Of a stretch of DNA of 64,000 nt, positions 46,296 through 55,008 are shown one piece after another (the stretch's first letter is position 1; each line of letters opens with the position of its first letter). Origin of the DNA: Shewanella sp. Choline-02u-19 (GTDB taxonomy: Bacteria; Pseudomonadota; Gammaproteobacteria; Enterobacterales; Shewanellaceae); assembly GCF_002836205.1 (NCBI RefSeq), contig NZ_PJBE01000010.1:1-64000 (forward strand). Reading direction: 5' to 3'. A program made the position numbers and the translations under genes. The notes under the pieces are model-generated. The model saw only the letters and a program-made list of their open reading frames with translations, was not told where the DNA came from and did no database searches.

Positions 46296-47402
46296 ATGAA
46301 AAAACCTCCTATTCTTTGGATGAATGTGAGTCTATTTACCATCACATTTGCCTCCGCTGTGTTATTTGTTCCTTGGTACGGTATTGCCCACGGCTTTGAA
46401 GCCATTGAATGGGTTGCCTTTGTCGTACTGGCCTTTGCTAGTGGCTTATCGATCACTGGTGGATACCATAGACTCTGGTCTCACCGCACTTACAAAGCAC
46501 ATGCTTCAGTGCGTTTCTTATATGCTCTTGGTGGTGCTTTAGCGCTACAAAATAGCGCATTGCATTGGTCATCTGATCATCGAGTTCACCATAAGCATGT
46601 CGATAACAACGACAAAGACCCCTATTCCGCTAAAATGGGATTTTGGTATAGCCATATAGGCTGGATGCTACGTGAGTATCAATCTCAGCGTTACCACGAT
46701 TACAAGAATGTACGTGACCTACAGAATGATAAAATTGTGATGTGGCAGCATAAATACTACCTTCCCTTATTGATTATTATGAATTTTGGCCTGCCAATTT
46801 TACTCGGTTGGTTAAATGGCGACATCCTCGGCATGTTACTACTCGCAGGCCTGCTGCGCTTAGTGGTTGTGCATCACTGTACTTTCTTTATCAATTCTCT
46901 TGCCCATATTTGGGGGTCACAGCCGTATACCGATAAAAATACCGCGCGTGATAACGGTTTCATCGCCTTATTAACCTACGGCGAGGGTTATCATAACTAC
47001 CATCATATTTTTGAAAACGACTATCGCAACGGTATTCACTGGTGGCAGTATGACCCAACCAAGTGGCTAATTGATGGCTTAGCACTCGTTGGCCTGACTC
47101 ATAGTCGCCGTGTGGTGCCACAAGAGCGTATTGAGAGCGCTCGCTTACAGATGCAGTTAAAACGCACTCAAAATAAAGTGGCCCATCTACCCAATAGCGA
47201 CGAAATAGTCGAAAAGCTGCAAGCTGAATATGAAACATTGAAAGCGCATTTAGTTGAATATTACGATGCTAAAAAAATATTACTCGAAGCCAAGCGTAAA
47301 CAACTTGCAGATAGAGACCTTATGACGCGAGTCAAAGAATTAAAACTTCAATTCAAACAACAGCAGAAAAGTTGGCACAGTCTGACGGCCAGTTTCAGCT
47401 AA
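46296..47402 (+). CDS. membrane fatty-acid (acyl-CoA delta-9 type) desaturase with a C-terminal coiled coil
   Basis: A di-iron membrane desaturase that inserts a double bond in acyl chains, probably on acyl-CoA. The 368-residue product has four hydrophobic segments and the three histidine boxes: HRLWSHR (near 60), HRVHHKH (near 97) and HNYHH (near 232), plus the extra HHCTF site. After about residue 270 a charged, heptad-like region of roughly 100 residues follows (KLQAEYETLKAHLVEYYDAK and onward), which looks like a coiled coil. It is divergent from fabR and has a palindrome on its promoter, so FabR most likely represses it. It complements the anaerobic FabA/FabB route by making unsaturated lipids under oxygen. 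Confidence 0.92.
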   Translation: MKKPPILWMNVSLFTITFASAVLFVPWYGIAHGFEAIEWVAFVVLAFASGLSITGGYHRLWSHRTYKAHASVRFLYALGGALALQNSALHWSSDHRVHHKHVDNNDKDPYSAKMGFWYSHIGWMLREYQSQRYHDYKNVRDLQNDKIVMWQHKYYLPLLIIMNFGLPILLGWLNGDILGMLLLAGLLRLVVVHHCTFFINSLAHIWGSQPYTDKNTARDNGFIALLTYGEGYHNYHHIFENDYRNGIHWWQYDPTKWLIDGLALVGLTHSRRVVPQERIESARLQMQLKRTQNKVAHLPNSDEIVEKLQAEYETLKAHLVEYYDAKKILLEAKRKQLADRDLMTRVKELKLQFKQQQKSWHSLTASFS

Positions 47403-47412
47403 CATAATTAAC

Positions 47413-47435
47413 GCCACTCAATAGAGTGGCTTTTT
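47413..47435 (+). terminator. terminator of the desaturase gene
   Basis: GCCACTC / GAGTGGC stem with an AATA loop followed by TTTTT, 10 bp after the stop codon. Confidence 0.9.
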
Positions 47436-47474
47436 ATTATGCTTATCTGCAAGATCCCCCTTAAGCATCAACTT

Positions 47475-47503
47475 ACCTTATGACTTCATTGAAGTCATAA
47501 GGT
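47475..47503. promoter_or_regulatory. 29-bp near-perfect palindrome upstream of selD
   Basis: Arms ACCTTATGACTTCA and TGAAGTCATAAGGT pair over 14 bp around one central T. No U-run follows, and the desaturase already has its own terminator, so this is more likely an operator or an mRNA 5' structure for selD, 52 bp downstream. The structure is certain; its function is unknown to me. Confidence 0.7.
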
Positions 47504-47555
47504 GATGGGTCTATGATGATCGGCTAATTAGCTTCTTTTAGGGCGTTTTAAGCTC

Positions 47556-48593
47556 ATGTCAGATCAACAAATCAAACTTACCGAATACAGCCACGGCGCT
47601 GGTTGCGGCTGCAAAATTTCTCCTAAAGTGCTTGGCACTATACTCGCAACTCAACTGCCAGTATTTCACGACCCTAAGTTGCTTGTTGGCAACCAAACGC
47701 GAGATGATGCCGCGGTTTACAAACTGAACGATACCACTGGTATTATCAGCACCACCGACTTCTTTATGCCGATTGTTGATGATCCATTTACATTCGGACG
47801 CATCGCCGCGACCAATGCAATAAGCGACATCTATGCGATGGGCGGTACACCTATGATGGCAATCGCTATTTTGGGCTGGCCAGTCAATAAATTACCCGCT
47901 GAAGTGGCGCAACAAGTGGTTGATGGTGGCAGACAAGCCTGTGCAGATGCGGGCATTATGCTTGCAGGTGGCCACAGTATCGATTCACCTGAGCCTATTT
48001 TTGGTTTGGCCGTAACCGGACAAATTCCACTTGAAGAGCTAAAACAGAACAGTACTGCAAAAGTTGGTGACAAACTTTATCTGACTAAACCACTCGGTAT
48101 CGGTATTTTAACCACTGCGCAAAAACAGAAAAAGCTCGCTGATGCGGATCTTAATACTGCAGCAGAGGCGATGTGCCAACTCAACATATTAGGCCCTGAT
48201 ATCGCAAAGATCCCACAGGTAAATGCACTGACAGATGTCACTGGATTTGGCTTAGCAGGACATCTTTTAGAAATGTGCCATGGCGCAGATCTAGGGGCAA
48301 AAATTGATATTAGCTTGTTACCCTTGCTCCCCAACGCACGGCACTATTTAGAAATGGGCTGCATTCCTGGAGGAACTCACAGAAACTTCGACAGTTATGC
48401 AGAGCAGTTACCTCCATTAACGGACGAGCAGAAAGCGATTATTTGCGATCCCCAAACAAGTGGTGGTTTACTGATATCTGTGTCGGTTGAAGGTGAAGCT
48501 ACGCTACAAAAATTGCTTACCGATAACGGTGTAGCACCTATCTGTATCGGCCAACTCGTCGAGAAAGCCGCGACGACAGTGGAGCTTATCTAA
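47556..48593 (+). CDS. selD: selenide, water dikinase (selenophosphate synthetase)
   Basis: SelD makes selenophosphate from selenide and ATP, the selenium donor for selenocysteine and for 2-selenouridine in tRNA. The 345-residue product has the catalytic pair Cys17 and Lys20 in SHGAGCGCK, the same places as in E. coli; it is the cysteine form rather than a selenoprotein. The PurM-like ATP-binding part follows, with TDVTGFGLAGHL near residue 228. The gene overlaps the mnmH start by one base, so the donor and its consumer are made together. Confidence 0.97.
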   Translation: MSDQQIKLTEYSHGAGCGCKISPKVLGTILATQLPVFHDPKLLVGNQTRDDAAVYKLNDTTGIISTTDFFMPIVDDPFTFGRIAATNAISDIYAMGGTPMMAIAILGWPVNKLPAEVAQQVVDGGRQACADAGIMLAGGHSIDSPEPIFGLAVTGQIPLEELKQNSTAKVGDKLYLTKPLGIGILTTAQKQKKLADADLNTAAEAMCQLNILGPDIAKIPQVNALTDVTGFGLAGHLLEMCHGADLGAKIDISLLPLLPNARHYLEMGCIPGGTHRNFDSYAEQLPPLTDEQKAIICDPQTSGGLLISVSVEGEATLQKLLTDNGVAPICIGQLVEKAATTVELI

Positions 48594-49690
48594 TGCCACT
48601 CAACATTGTGAGCGCAACTGAGTACAGACGAATACTCGTCAGTGATCACCCTATAATGGATGTGCGAGCACCTGTTGAATTTGACAAAGGTGCCTTTCTT
48701 GGCAGCACTAATCATCCACTAATGGAAGATGAAGAGCGCAAGCTTGTCGGCACCTGTTACAAGGCGAAAGGCCAAGAAGCAGCTATAGCACTTGGGCACT
48801 CACTTGTGGGCGGAGAGATTAAACAGCAAAGAGTTGATACTTGGCTGCGTTTTTTCACCGAAAATCCTAATGCTTATTTGTACTGCTTTCGTGGCGGCTT
48901 ACGCTCTCAATTAACCCAGCAATGGTTAAAAGAGGCTGGCATCGACGTCCCCTTTATTGAAGGGGGCTACAAAGCGATGCGCCAATTTCTGATTGAAACT
49001 ATCGATAATGCACCAAGCCAAAAGCCAATGCTGATCCTAAGTGGGATCACCGGCAGCGGCAAGACTGACTTTTTATTAGCCCGCAATGATGCGGTCGATC
49101 TAGAAGGTATTGCGCATCATCGTGGTTCAAGCTTTGGCCGTTACCATGAACCTCAACCCACGCAGATTAACTTTGAAAACGCACTCGCTGTGGCACTGCT
49201 AAAACATCAAGACAGCGACGCCAAACACTTACTACTTGAAGATGAAAGCTTTCTCATTGGCCGCTCAGCATTACCAAAACCTTTTTATAACGGGATGCAA
49301 GCCGCTAATATCGTCGTGCTAGAAGAGCCCCTAGAAGCCAGACTGACACGCTTGCTCAATGAGTATGTGCATAAAATGCATAGCGGCTATATTGAACGTT
49401 TAGGTGAAGAAGCGGGATATAATGCATTCGCGGAATACCTTGCGTTAAGTATCACCGGTATCAAGAAGCGTCTTGGCGGAAAACAGCATGACGAATTCCA
49501 AGCCATCATCACTAACGCACTTAACATTCAACAAAGCCGTGGCGACACGACAGCGCATCTTGAATGGATTGAACTCCTGCTAAGCAAGTATTACGACCCT
49601 ATGTATCAATATCAAATTGATAAAAAAGCGGAGCGTATACTATTTAAAGGCAACCACGCTGAAGTCCACCAATGGTTAGATGCTATTTAA
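48593..49690 (+). CDS. mnmH: tRNA 2-selenouridine synthase
   Basis: MnmH (SelU, YbbB) replaces sulfur by selenium at the wobble 2-thiouridine of tRNAs for Lys, Glu and Gln, through a geranylated intermediate. The 365-residue product has an N-terminal rhodanese domain with catalytic Cys98 in YCFRGGLRS and a P-loop GITGSGKT (151-158) in the second domain. The ATG overlaps the selD stop (TAATG). Together with selD this shows selenium use in tRNA; it does not by itself prove that the organism makes selenoproteins. Confidence 0.97.
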   Translation: MPLNIVSATEYRRILVSDHPIMDVRAPVEFDKGAFLGSTNHPLMEDEERKLVGTCYKAKGQEAAIALGHSLVGGEIKQQRVDTWLRFFTENPNAYLYCFRGGLRSQLTQQWLKEAGIDVPFIEGGYKAMRQFLIETIDNAPSQKPMLILSGITGSGKTDFLLARNDAVDLEGIAHHRGSSFGRYHEPQPTQINFENALAVALLKHQDSDAKHLLLEDESFLIGRSALPKPFYNGMQAANIVVLEEPLEARLTRLLNEYVHKMHSGYIERLGEEAGYNAFAEYLALSITGIKKRLGGKQHDEFQAIITNALNIQQSRGDTTAHLEWIELLLSKYYDPMYQYQIDKKAERILFKGNHAEVHQWLDAI

Positions 49691-49708
49691 CCATTAAAAC
49701 GCGTCAAA

Positions 49709-49744
49709 CGGTTATCTCGTCAAGCATGAGGTAGCCGACTTTTT
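49709..49744 (+). terminator. terminator of selD-mnmH
   Basis: A 10-bp stem with three G-U pairs (CGGTTATCTC / GAGGTAGCCG), a nine-base loop and then ACTTTTTC, 18 bp after the mnmH stop. It also lies at the 3' end of the convergent transporter gene. Confidence 0.6.
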
Positions 49745-51405
49745 CATATCGAAAATCCTACCTCAACTTGCCCTCTGAACCCACTCGCTTGTCTTTGCTC
49801 TATACGGCACTTGAGTAATTTAGCGTTGGCAATTACTGGCTGAGCTTGAGCGCCAGCGATACAGACCAACACAGGGGCTGATTGCGATAGCGTAACACCA
49901 TGCCATTGTCGCTTATTAATGATATATGCCAGCAAACCTCTTTGTGCAGCCTTTAGTGGATCTGTAACGAAATACACTGGTCGATTAAACATACCGTAAA
50001 GAACCAGCAATGTACGCCAGTTAAGCGGGGTTAACTCGACAATTAGCGGCATCGATTTATCCTGCAGTAAGGGAGCCAATTTGGTCTTATTAGACACCGT
50101 CACTCTATTCAGCACTCTACGCACCACATAACTCATGGCGCTCACGACAAGCTCAGGCCAAAAAACGAATAGCAGTAAAAGCACCAATACGTTGCCGCAA
50201 GCGAGCAGTAAAAACAGTTGCTCTATATTCCACTGCAATCCATTTAGCACCAACATGGCGAAAATAGCCGATGTCACCATAAAGAGCGCATTCATGATGT
50301 TATTACTGGCGATAGCTTGCGCACACTCACTTTCATCTGCGCGAGCTTGAATAAAGGTATATAGCGGCACGATAAACAGACCGCCACCGACCCCTATCAT
50401 GAATAGATCAAACATGAGGCGATAATGACTAGCATCAGCGATAAAGGAACGGATATCAAATACAGGCTCTGACACTAAAACCACAGGCAATGCAGCATAC
50501 AAATCAATGCCAAAGCCGCCGAGTAGCATAAGTCCGATCGGTGCGACACCCAACTCGACCTGTTTGAAAGACAAGCGTTCACAAACAAAAGAGCCAATAC
50601 CAATTCCTACTGAAAACAGTAGCAATAACAAAGAGACTACTGTTGGGTCGGCATTGAGCGTGATCCGTGCAAAGTTAGGGATCTGGGTTAAATAGGTTGC
50701 ACCCACAAACCAAAACCAACTAATCGCCAAGATGGCTAACCAGATATCCTTAGTTTTTCGGACCTTACGAATACTCGCAACCGTAGCAGAAATAATCGAA
50801 AATTGAGGCTTTATCCGATTAGGTGTCGGGACACTGGGGATCATACAACTGGCGAGTAAGCCGATCATCGCCAGTATCAAGACACTGCCAGCCGCCCAAT
50901 AAGTGGCATTGTCACTCGCTACAATCAGCCCTGCGGATAGTGTGCCGATTAAGATGGCTAAAAACGTGCCCATCTCTACCCAAGCATTGCCCGATACTAG
51001 TTCATTCTCTTTAAGCACGCGTGGCAGTAGTGAGTATTTAACAGGACCAAAGTATGCAGACTGCGTTCCCATTAAAAACAGCAAGAGCAACATAATAAGA
51101 TAGCTATGGGAGAGTATGGCGAACACTGCCGCCGACATAATCAAAAATTCGACAACCTTAAGGCGACGGATCAGTATCGCTTTATCAACACTATCTGCAA
51201 TTTGGCCAGCATGGGCGGAAAACAATAAAAACGGCAGTATAAACAAACCTGCGGCAAGGTTTACAAACAGATGCACATCTATCGGTAAAGCCTCAATTTG
51301 CGAGTAACTCACCATCAGTAACAGCACGTTTTTAAATACATTGTCATTTAATGCCCCCAAGCACTGGGTAATGAAGTAGGGCAAAAAGCGGCGACTAAAT
51401 AACAT
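49744..51405 (-). CDS. MFS transporter, LplT-like, with an extra C-terminal domain
   Basis: A 553-residue protein. Residues 1 to about 420 form a 12-helix major facilitator transporter whose start (MLFSRRFLPYFITQCLGALN, then DNVFKN) is that of the lysophospholipid transporter LplT and of the transporter half of Aas-type fusion proteins. Such transporters flip lyso-phosphatidylethanolamine inward for re-acylation. The last 130 residues are not a membrane domain. They contain RPVYFVTDPLKAAQRG, which recalls the middle part of PlsC-type acyltransferases, but I find no HX4D catalytic motif, so a decayed acyltransferase domain is possible. The ATG at 51405 follows AAAGGAAAA; an upstream in-frame ATG adds 26 unrelated residues. 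It is monocistronic, downstream of the cysQ terminator. Confidence 0.85.
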   Translation of the reverse strand: MLFSRRFLPYFITQCLGALNDNVFKNVLLLMVSYSQIEALPIDVHLFVNLAAGLFILPFLLFSAHAGQIADSVDKAILIRRLKVVEFLIMSAAVFAILSHSYLIMLLLLFLMGTQSAYFGPVKYSLLPRVLKENELVSGNAWVEMGTFLAILIGTLSAGLIVASDNATYWAAGSVLILAMIGLLASCMIPSVPTPNRIKPQFSIISATVASIRKVRKTKDIWLAILAISWFWFVGATYLTQIPNFARITLNADPTVVSLLLLLFSVGIGIGSFVCERLSFKQVELGVAPIGLMLLGGFGIDLYAALPVVLVSEPVFDIRSFIADASHYRLMFDLFMIGVGGGLFIVPLYTFIQARADESECAQAIASNNIMNALFMVTSAIFAMLVLNGLQWNIEQLFLLLACGNVLVLLLLFVFWPELVVSAMSYVVRRVLNRVTVSNKTKLAPLLQDKSMPLIVELTPLNWRTLLVLYGMFNRPVYFVTDPLKAAQRGLLAYIINKRQWHGVTLSQSAPVLVCIAGAQAQPVIANAKLLKCRIEQRQASGFRGQVEVGFSI

Positions 51406-51469
51406 GATTTTCCTTTTGAAATGGCTGACGAGATCTACAACTACACGACAATGACAAAATAAGTCCCAT

Positions 51470-51496
51470 AAAAAAGCCATCACACTGTGATGGCTT
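51470..51496 (-). terminator. terminator of nudE-cysQ
   Basis: AAGCCATCACA / TGTGATGGCTT around one central C, followed on the minus-strand transcript by a run of six U, 15 bp after the cysQ stop. Confidence 0.85.
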
Positions 51497-51511
51497 CAAT
51501 CTGCTGAGGAC

Positions 51512-52327
51512 TTAGCTCTCAGCTGTGAGGATCTCGTCCCAGGCTAAATTCGGCGAACCAACAACAATGAAATTTGGGTTCTCTAAACTTTCACGCTCAT
51601 TATAGCTCAGTGGTTGCAGTGCAAGATCCATAATCTGCCCGCCTGCCTCTTCGACAATAATCTGCGCGGCGCCAGTGTCCCACTCTCCAGTGGGGCCTAT
51701 GCGCACATAGCTATCGGCGCGACCTTCAGCCACTAAACAGCTTTTCAATGCAGCTCCCCCGAGAACGACGAGTTCACAGTGCTTATTCTGATTAAACAGC
51801 TTTATCACCGATTGTGGATCTTGACGCCGACTGACCGCCAATCGCAACGGGCTATTATCATCTTTGCCAATCTGACGGCTACTGATGCGTAGATCATTAC
51901 CTTTTACACGCTTATAAGCGCCTAATCCGGCGATCGCGTAATAACACACCTCAGTCATCGGCACATAAACAACACCTACGATAGGACGATTATGCTCGAC
52001 CAATGCGATGATGACCGAGAAGTCACCACTACCTGCGATAAATTCGCCAGTACCATCCAGTGGGTCGACTAACCAATACCGTTGCCAGTGACTGCGCTGT
52101 GCGAAAGGGATATCAGCAGCTTCTTCCGATAATACTGGAATATCGGGGGTTAACTCATTCAACGCTTTGGTAATAATATTATGCGCTGCGATATCAGCCG
52201 AGGTAACAGGGGTGTTATCTGACTTTATCTCGCGATCATAATCACCTTTTTGGTAAATATCGCGAATTCTTTTACCCGCCACGGTGGCGATTTCAATGAC
52301 TTGATCGATGTAACTCTCTGGCTTCAT
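51512..52327 (-). CDS. cysQ: 3'(2'),5'-bisphosphate nucleotidase
   Basis: CysQ removes the 3' phosphate of PAP (and PAPS), recycling the by-product of sulfate assimilation and acyl-carrier-protein loading. The 271-residue product has the metal-binding motifs of the inositol-monophosphatase fold: LSEEAA near residue 71, DPLDGTGEF near 91 and EWDTGAAQIIVEEAGG near 214. It lies 39 bp after nudE in the same orientation and is followed by a terminator, so the two form an operon. Confidence 0.96.
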   Translation of the reverse strand: MKPESYIDQVIEIATVAGKRIRDIYQKGDYDREIKSDNTPVTSADIAAHNIITKALNELTPDIPVLSEEAADIPFAQRSHWQRYWLVDPLDGTGEFIAGSGDFSVIIALVEHNRPIVGVVYVPMTEVCYYAIAGLGAYKRVKGNDLRISSRQIGKDDNSPLRLAVSRRQDPQSVIKLFNQNKHCELVVLGGAALKSCLVAEGRADSYVRIGPTGEWDTGAAQIIVEEAGGQIMDLALQPLSYNERESLENPNFIVVGSPNLAWDEILTAES

Positions 52328-52366
52328 AACGACTCCAACAGCCTCACTACCCGAATATTTGTTGAA

Positions 52367-52921
52367 CTACTTAAGTTGTAGATGCTTTTGCGCTAAAAAT
52401 AAAGCACTTACACTACGTGACTCTGAGAAATCCTGCTCTTGTAATAAACTCAGCCACTGATCAAGTGGCCATTTGACCAACTCTATCGGTTCAGGTTCAT
52501 CCCCTTCCAGCTCACTCTGGTAAAGCTCTTCAGCCAGAAATATCTGCATTTTACTCGCAAAATATCCTGGTGCTAAGCTTAATTCCATCAAATGAGTCAG
52601 TTTTTTCGAGCCAAAACCAATCTCTTCCTGTAATTCTCGGTTGGCAGCCTCTGCAGCGTTCTCACCCGGATCAATCAGTCCTTTCGGAAAACCGAGCTCG
52701 TAACTGTGCGTGCCCGCCGCGTACTCTCGACCTAACAGTAGCTGTTTTTGATCAAGTACTGGCACAACCATTACCGCACCACGGTTATTGCCTTTCATCC
52801 GCTCATATTGGCGTTCAACTTGATTCGAAAACCTTAAATGCACTTGTTCAATTTGAAATAATCGACTCTTGGCGACGACTTCAGCATGCAATATTTCCGG
52901 TTTAACGTTCTTGTTAGTCAT
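52367..52921 (-). CDS. nudE: ADP compounds hydrolase NudE
   Basis: NudE hydrolyses ADP-ribose, Ap3A and NADH, clearing ADP-linked nucleotides. The 184-residue product has a full Nudix box, G-x5-E-x7-REUxEExGU, at about residues 84-106 (GLIDPGENAAEAANRELQEE followed by IG). The ATG at 52921 is chosen over one two codons earlier because a GGGA lies at the right distance. In many gammaproteobacteria nudE neighbours cysQ or yrfG, and here both are adjacent. Confidence 0.93.
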   Translation of the reverse strand: MTNKNVKPEILHAEVVAKSRLFQIEQVHLRFSNQVERQYERMKGNNRGAVMVVPVLDQKQLLLGREYAAGTHSYELGFPKGLIDPGENAAEAANRELQEEIGFGSKKLTHLMELSLAPGYFASKMQIFLAEELYQSELEGDEPEPIELVKWPLDQWLSLLQEQDFSESRSVSALFLAQKHLQLK

Positions 52922-53020
52922 ACACATCCCAGTGTTGATGCAGATAAATTTACGAGATCAGTTACAATCTTACTATTCTACCTGCAATCTACAACCTGAA
53001 TTTTTGAGGATCAGCAAACT

Positions 53021-53698
53021 ATGTTCCCATGGCGCAAAATTGATACCGTTCTACTCGATATGGATGGCACTTTGCTCGACCTTCATTTCGATAACCATTT
53101 TTGGCTAAATTTAGTCCCCAAAGCGCTCAGTGAACAACGTAATATCACAGAGAAAACAGCAATGGAGTGGGTTGAGACGAGTTACCAAAATGTAGAGGGT
53201 ACCCTCGATTGGTACTGCTTAGACTATTGGGAACGGCAGATGGGGTTAGATATAATGACCTTACATAAAACGCTCGTGGATAAGATCCAGCTACGCCAAG
53301 ACAGCTTGCCGTTTTTATATGCGTTAAAGCAAGCAGATAAGCGCCGTATCCTGGTAACAAATGCACACCCGAAAGGCTTAGCCCTAAAACTGCAGCATAC
53401 GGACTTAGCACTTGGGCTCGATGAAATGATCTCTAGCCATGAAACCGGCTACCCAAAAGAGCATCCGTTATTCTGGCAGCAACTTTTTCAGCGCTTTAAT
53501 TTAGACCCAGCTCGCTGCTTATTCATTGATGATAACGAAGCGATTCTAGCGGCTGCGAAACTGGCAGGGGTGGGCTATCAATTAGGTGTTACCAACCCCG
53601 ATAGTCAGAAGCCAGTTAAACCCTTTAACGATTTTCCTGCAATAGCAGATTATCGTCACCTGCTAGACGAATTACTCGCCAGCGACAGCGTGATTTAA
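53021..53698 (+). CDS. yrfG: HAD-family GMP/IMP nucleotidase YrfG
   Basis: YrfG dephosphorylates purine nucleotides (GMP, IMP) in E. coli. The 225-residue product has the HAD nucleophile motif LLDMDGTLLDL (residues 8-18), motif II LVTNAHP near residue 107 and the acidic motif CLFIDDNEAIL near 164, so the catalytic set is complete. It is divergent from nudE (about 100 bp apart) and ends at a bidirectional terminator shared with the gsp operon. Confidence 0.93.
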   Translation: MFPWRKIDTVLLDMDGTLLDLHFDNHFWLNLVPKALSEQRNITEKTAMEWVETSYQNVEGTLDWYCLDYWERQMGLDIMTLHKTLVDKIQLRQDSLPFLYALKQADKRRILVTNAHPKGLALKLQHTDLALGLDEMISSHETGYPKEHPLFWQQLFQRFNLDPARCLFIDDNEAILAAAKLAGVGYQLGVTNPDSQKPVKPFNDFPAIADYRHLLDELLASDSVI

Positions 53699-53715
53699 AG
53701 CGAGCTTGTCGATCT

Positions 53716-53744
53716 AAAAAGGGCACTATAAAGTGCCCTTTTTT
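53716..53744. terminator. bidirectional terminator between yrfG and gspN
   Basis: AAAAAGGGCACT / AGTGCCCTTTTTT with a four-base loop; the A- and T-tracts on both sides fit termination of both convergent genes. Confidence 0.92.
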
Positions 53745-53762
53745 AATGACCGTGAGTAATGC

Positions 53763-54521
53763 CTAGATCGGCAATCGGCCTTGATAAGTAATAGGGTAAT
53801 AGCCTTGGCTGTCTTTTTTACCTAAAAATCCCAGGGCTTTTTTCAAATCATCCGGTTGAGTATTCACTTCACGAATTTTGGCATTTACCTGCATCATCTT
53901 ATTGTCGGCCAATACGATGGTGCCATCTAAACCCAATCCGTTTAGCTTTTCATCAGTGGCTAATTGCACGTTGCCATCAAGACAACTTAAGCCTAAAGCA
54001 ATGTCACCGAGTGGGTAATTACCAAACTGATTGGTGACTTGTACCTTATTTAAAAATAGCTTACCGACTAGCTGCTCACACCAAGGCAATCCTTGTTCAA
54101 AAGTATTCACTAACGCACTAATATCACCATTGATTTTGGTCTTAAACGGTAAACGAGTCTTGCCAAGCAAGAAGTCACTTGGTGCGTCAAAACGCAAACC
54201 ACTGACATCGAGTCCGCCAAATGAATAAGCCACAACGCCTTTGCCATTAACTGCACTGCTACGCGTCCCGATACTTATATCAGCCTTAACCGTTCCGGTT
54301 AATAATGAAGCAATACTTAAATCCCATTGCACCTGTTCAACTTGACGTTTTTGCACGCTAAGCATATCAATACTGCCAGACCAAATAGTACCCGACACAC
54401 CATTGAGAACGATATTGGCTGGGATAGGGGCCAATTTAACGGCCATACTTGCAGGAAACAAAACCAGCAGGAACACCAAATAGATGAAAAAACCGAGCGC
54501 TATTTTTTTAACTAATTTCAC
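53763..54521 (-). CDS. gspN: type II secretion system protein N
   Basis: GspN, an inner-membrane accessory protein of the type II secretion system, present only in part of the systems. The 252-residue product has one N-terminal membrane helix (about residues 7-27) and a periplasmic beta-rich remainder with the family's VSGTIWSGS motif. Last gene of the gsp operon, nine bases after gspM. Its exact role is not settled. Confidence 0.92.
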   Translation of the reverse strand: MKLVKKIALGFFIYLVFLLVLFPASMAVKLAPIPANIVLNGVSGTIWSGSIDMLSVQKRQVEQVQWDLSIASLLTGTVKADISIGTRSSAVNGKGVVAYSFGGLDVSGLRFDAPSDFLLGKTRLPFKTKINGDISALVNTFEQGLPWCEQLVGKLFLNKVQVTNQFGNYPLGDIALGLSCLDGNVQLATDEKLNGLGLDGTIVLADNKMMQVNAKIREVNTQPDDLKKALGFLGKKDSQGYYPITYQGRLPI

Positions 54522-54530
54522 AACAACATC

Positions 54531-55007
54531 CTACTTGGATAACTGAATTCGGCGAACATTTACAAAACCAGGCGTATCAGATTCTGCCAAATCGAGGCTC
54601 TCTAACGACAAGCCTTGATTTTGAACCAACTCATAAAGGTAGCTAAGCAAGGTTTCGAACGGAACTTCATCCATCCATACTTGGATTTTATTCCCTTGCG
54701 GCTGCATACGGGTAATGGTCAAACCAAAACGACCTGCGGTTTGATTAACTGCTGCACTTAAGCTGCCTTTAAAAGCACTACCTTGGCTTGTCTGTTTCAA
54801 GCCCGCTATACGGTTAGCGGTCTTCTTTACATAATTTAGCGTACTAAGTTGCCCTTCAAGATTGAGCTGCGCATCATTTTCAGCATTAGCTATCGGAGTC
54901 CAAATACCCCAATACAAAATACCAATCAATAACACTACACCACAAGCGCTGACCATCTGCTTTTCACGCAGAACCAGTCCAGCCCACCATACTTTAATGT
55001 TATCCAT
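54531..55007 (-). CDS. gspM: type II secretion system protein M
   Basis: GspM, a bitopic inner-membrane protein that stabilises GspL in the assembly platform. The 158-residue product has one membrane helix at about residues 20-37 and a small periplasmic ferredoxin-like domain after a coiled linker. One base separates it from gspL, so translation is likely coupled. Confidence 0.93.
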   Translation of the reverse strand: MDNIKVWWAGLVLREKQMVSACGVVLLIGILYWGIWTPIANAENDAQLNLEGQLSTLNYVKKTANRIAGLKQTSQGSAFKGSLSAAVNQTAGRFGLTITRMQPQGNKIQVWMDEVPFETLLSYLYELVQNQGLSLESLDLAESDTPGFVNVRRIQLSK

Positions 55008-55008
55008 C

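Noticed and set aside
47556..47620. SelD as a selenoprotein
   Set aside because: The catalytic codon at residue 17 encodes cysteine and there is no in-frame TGA.
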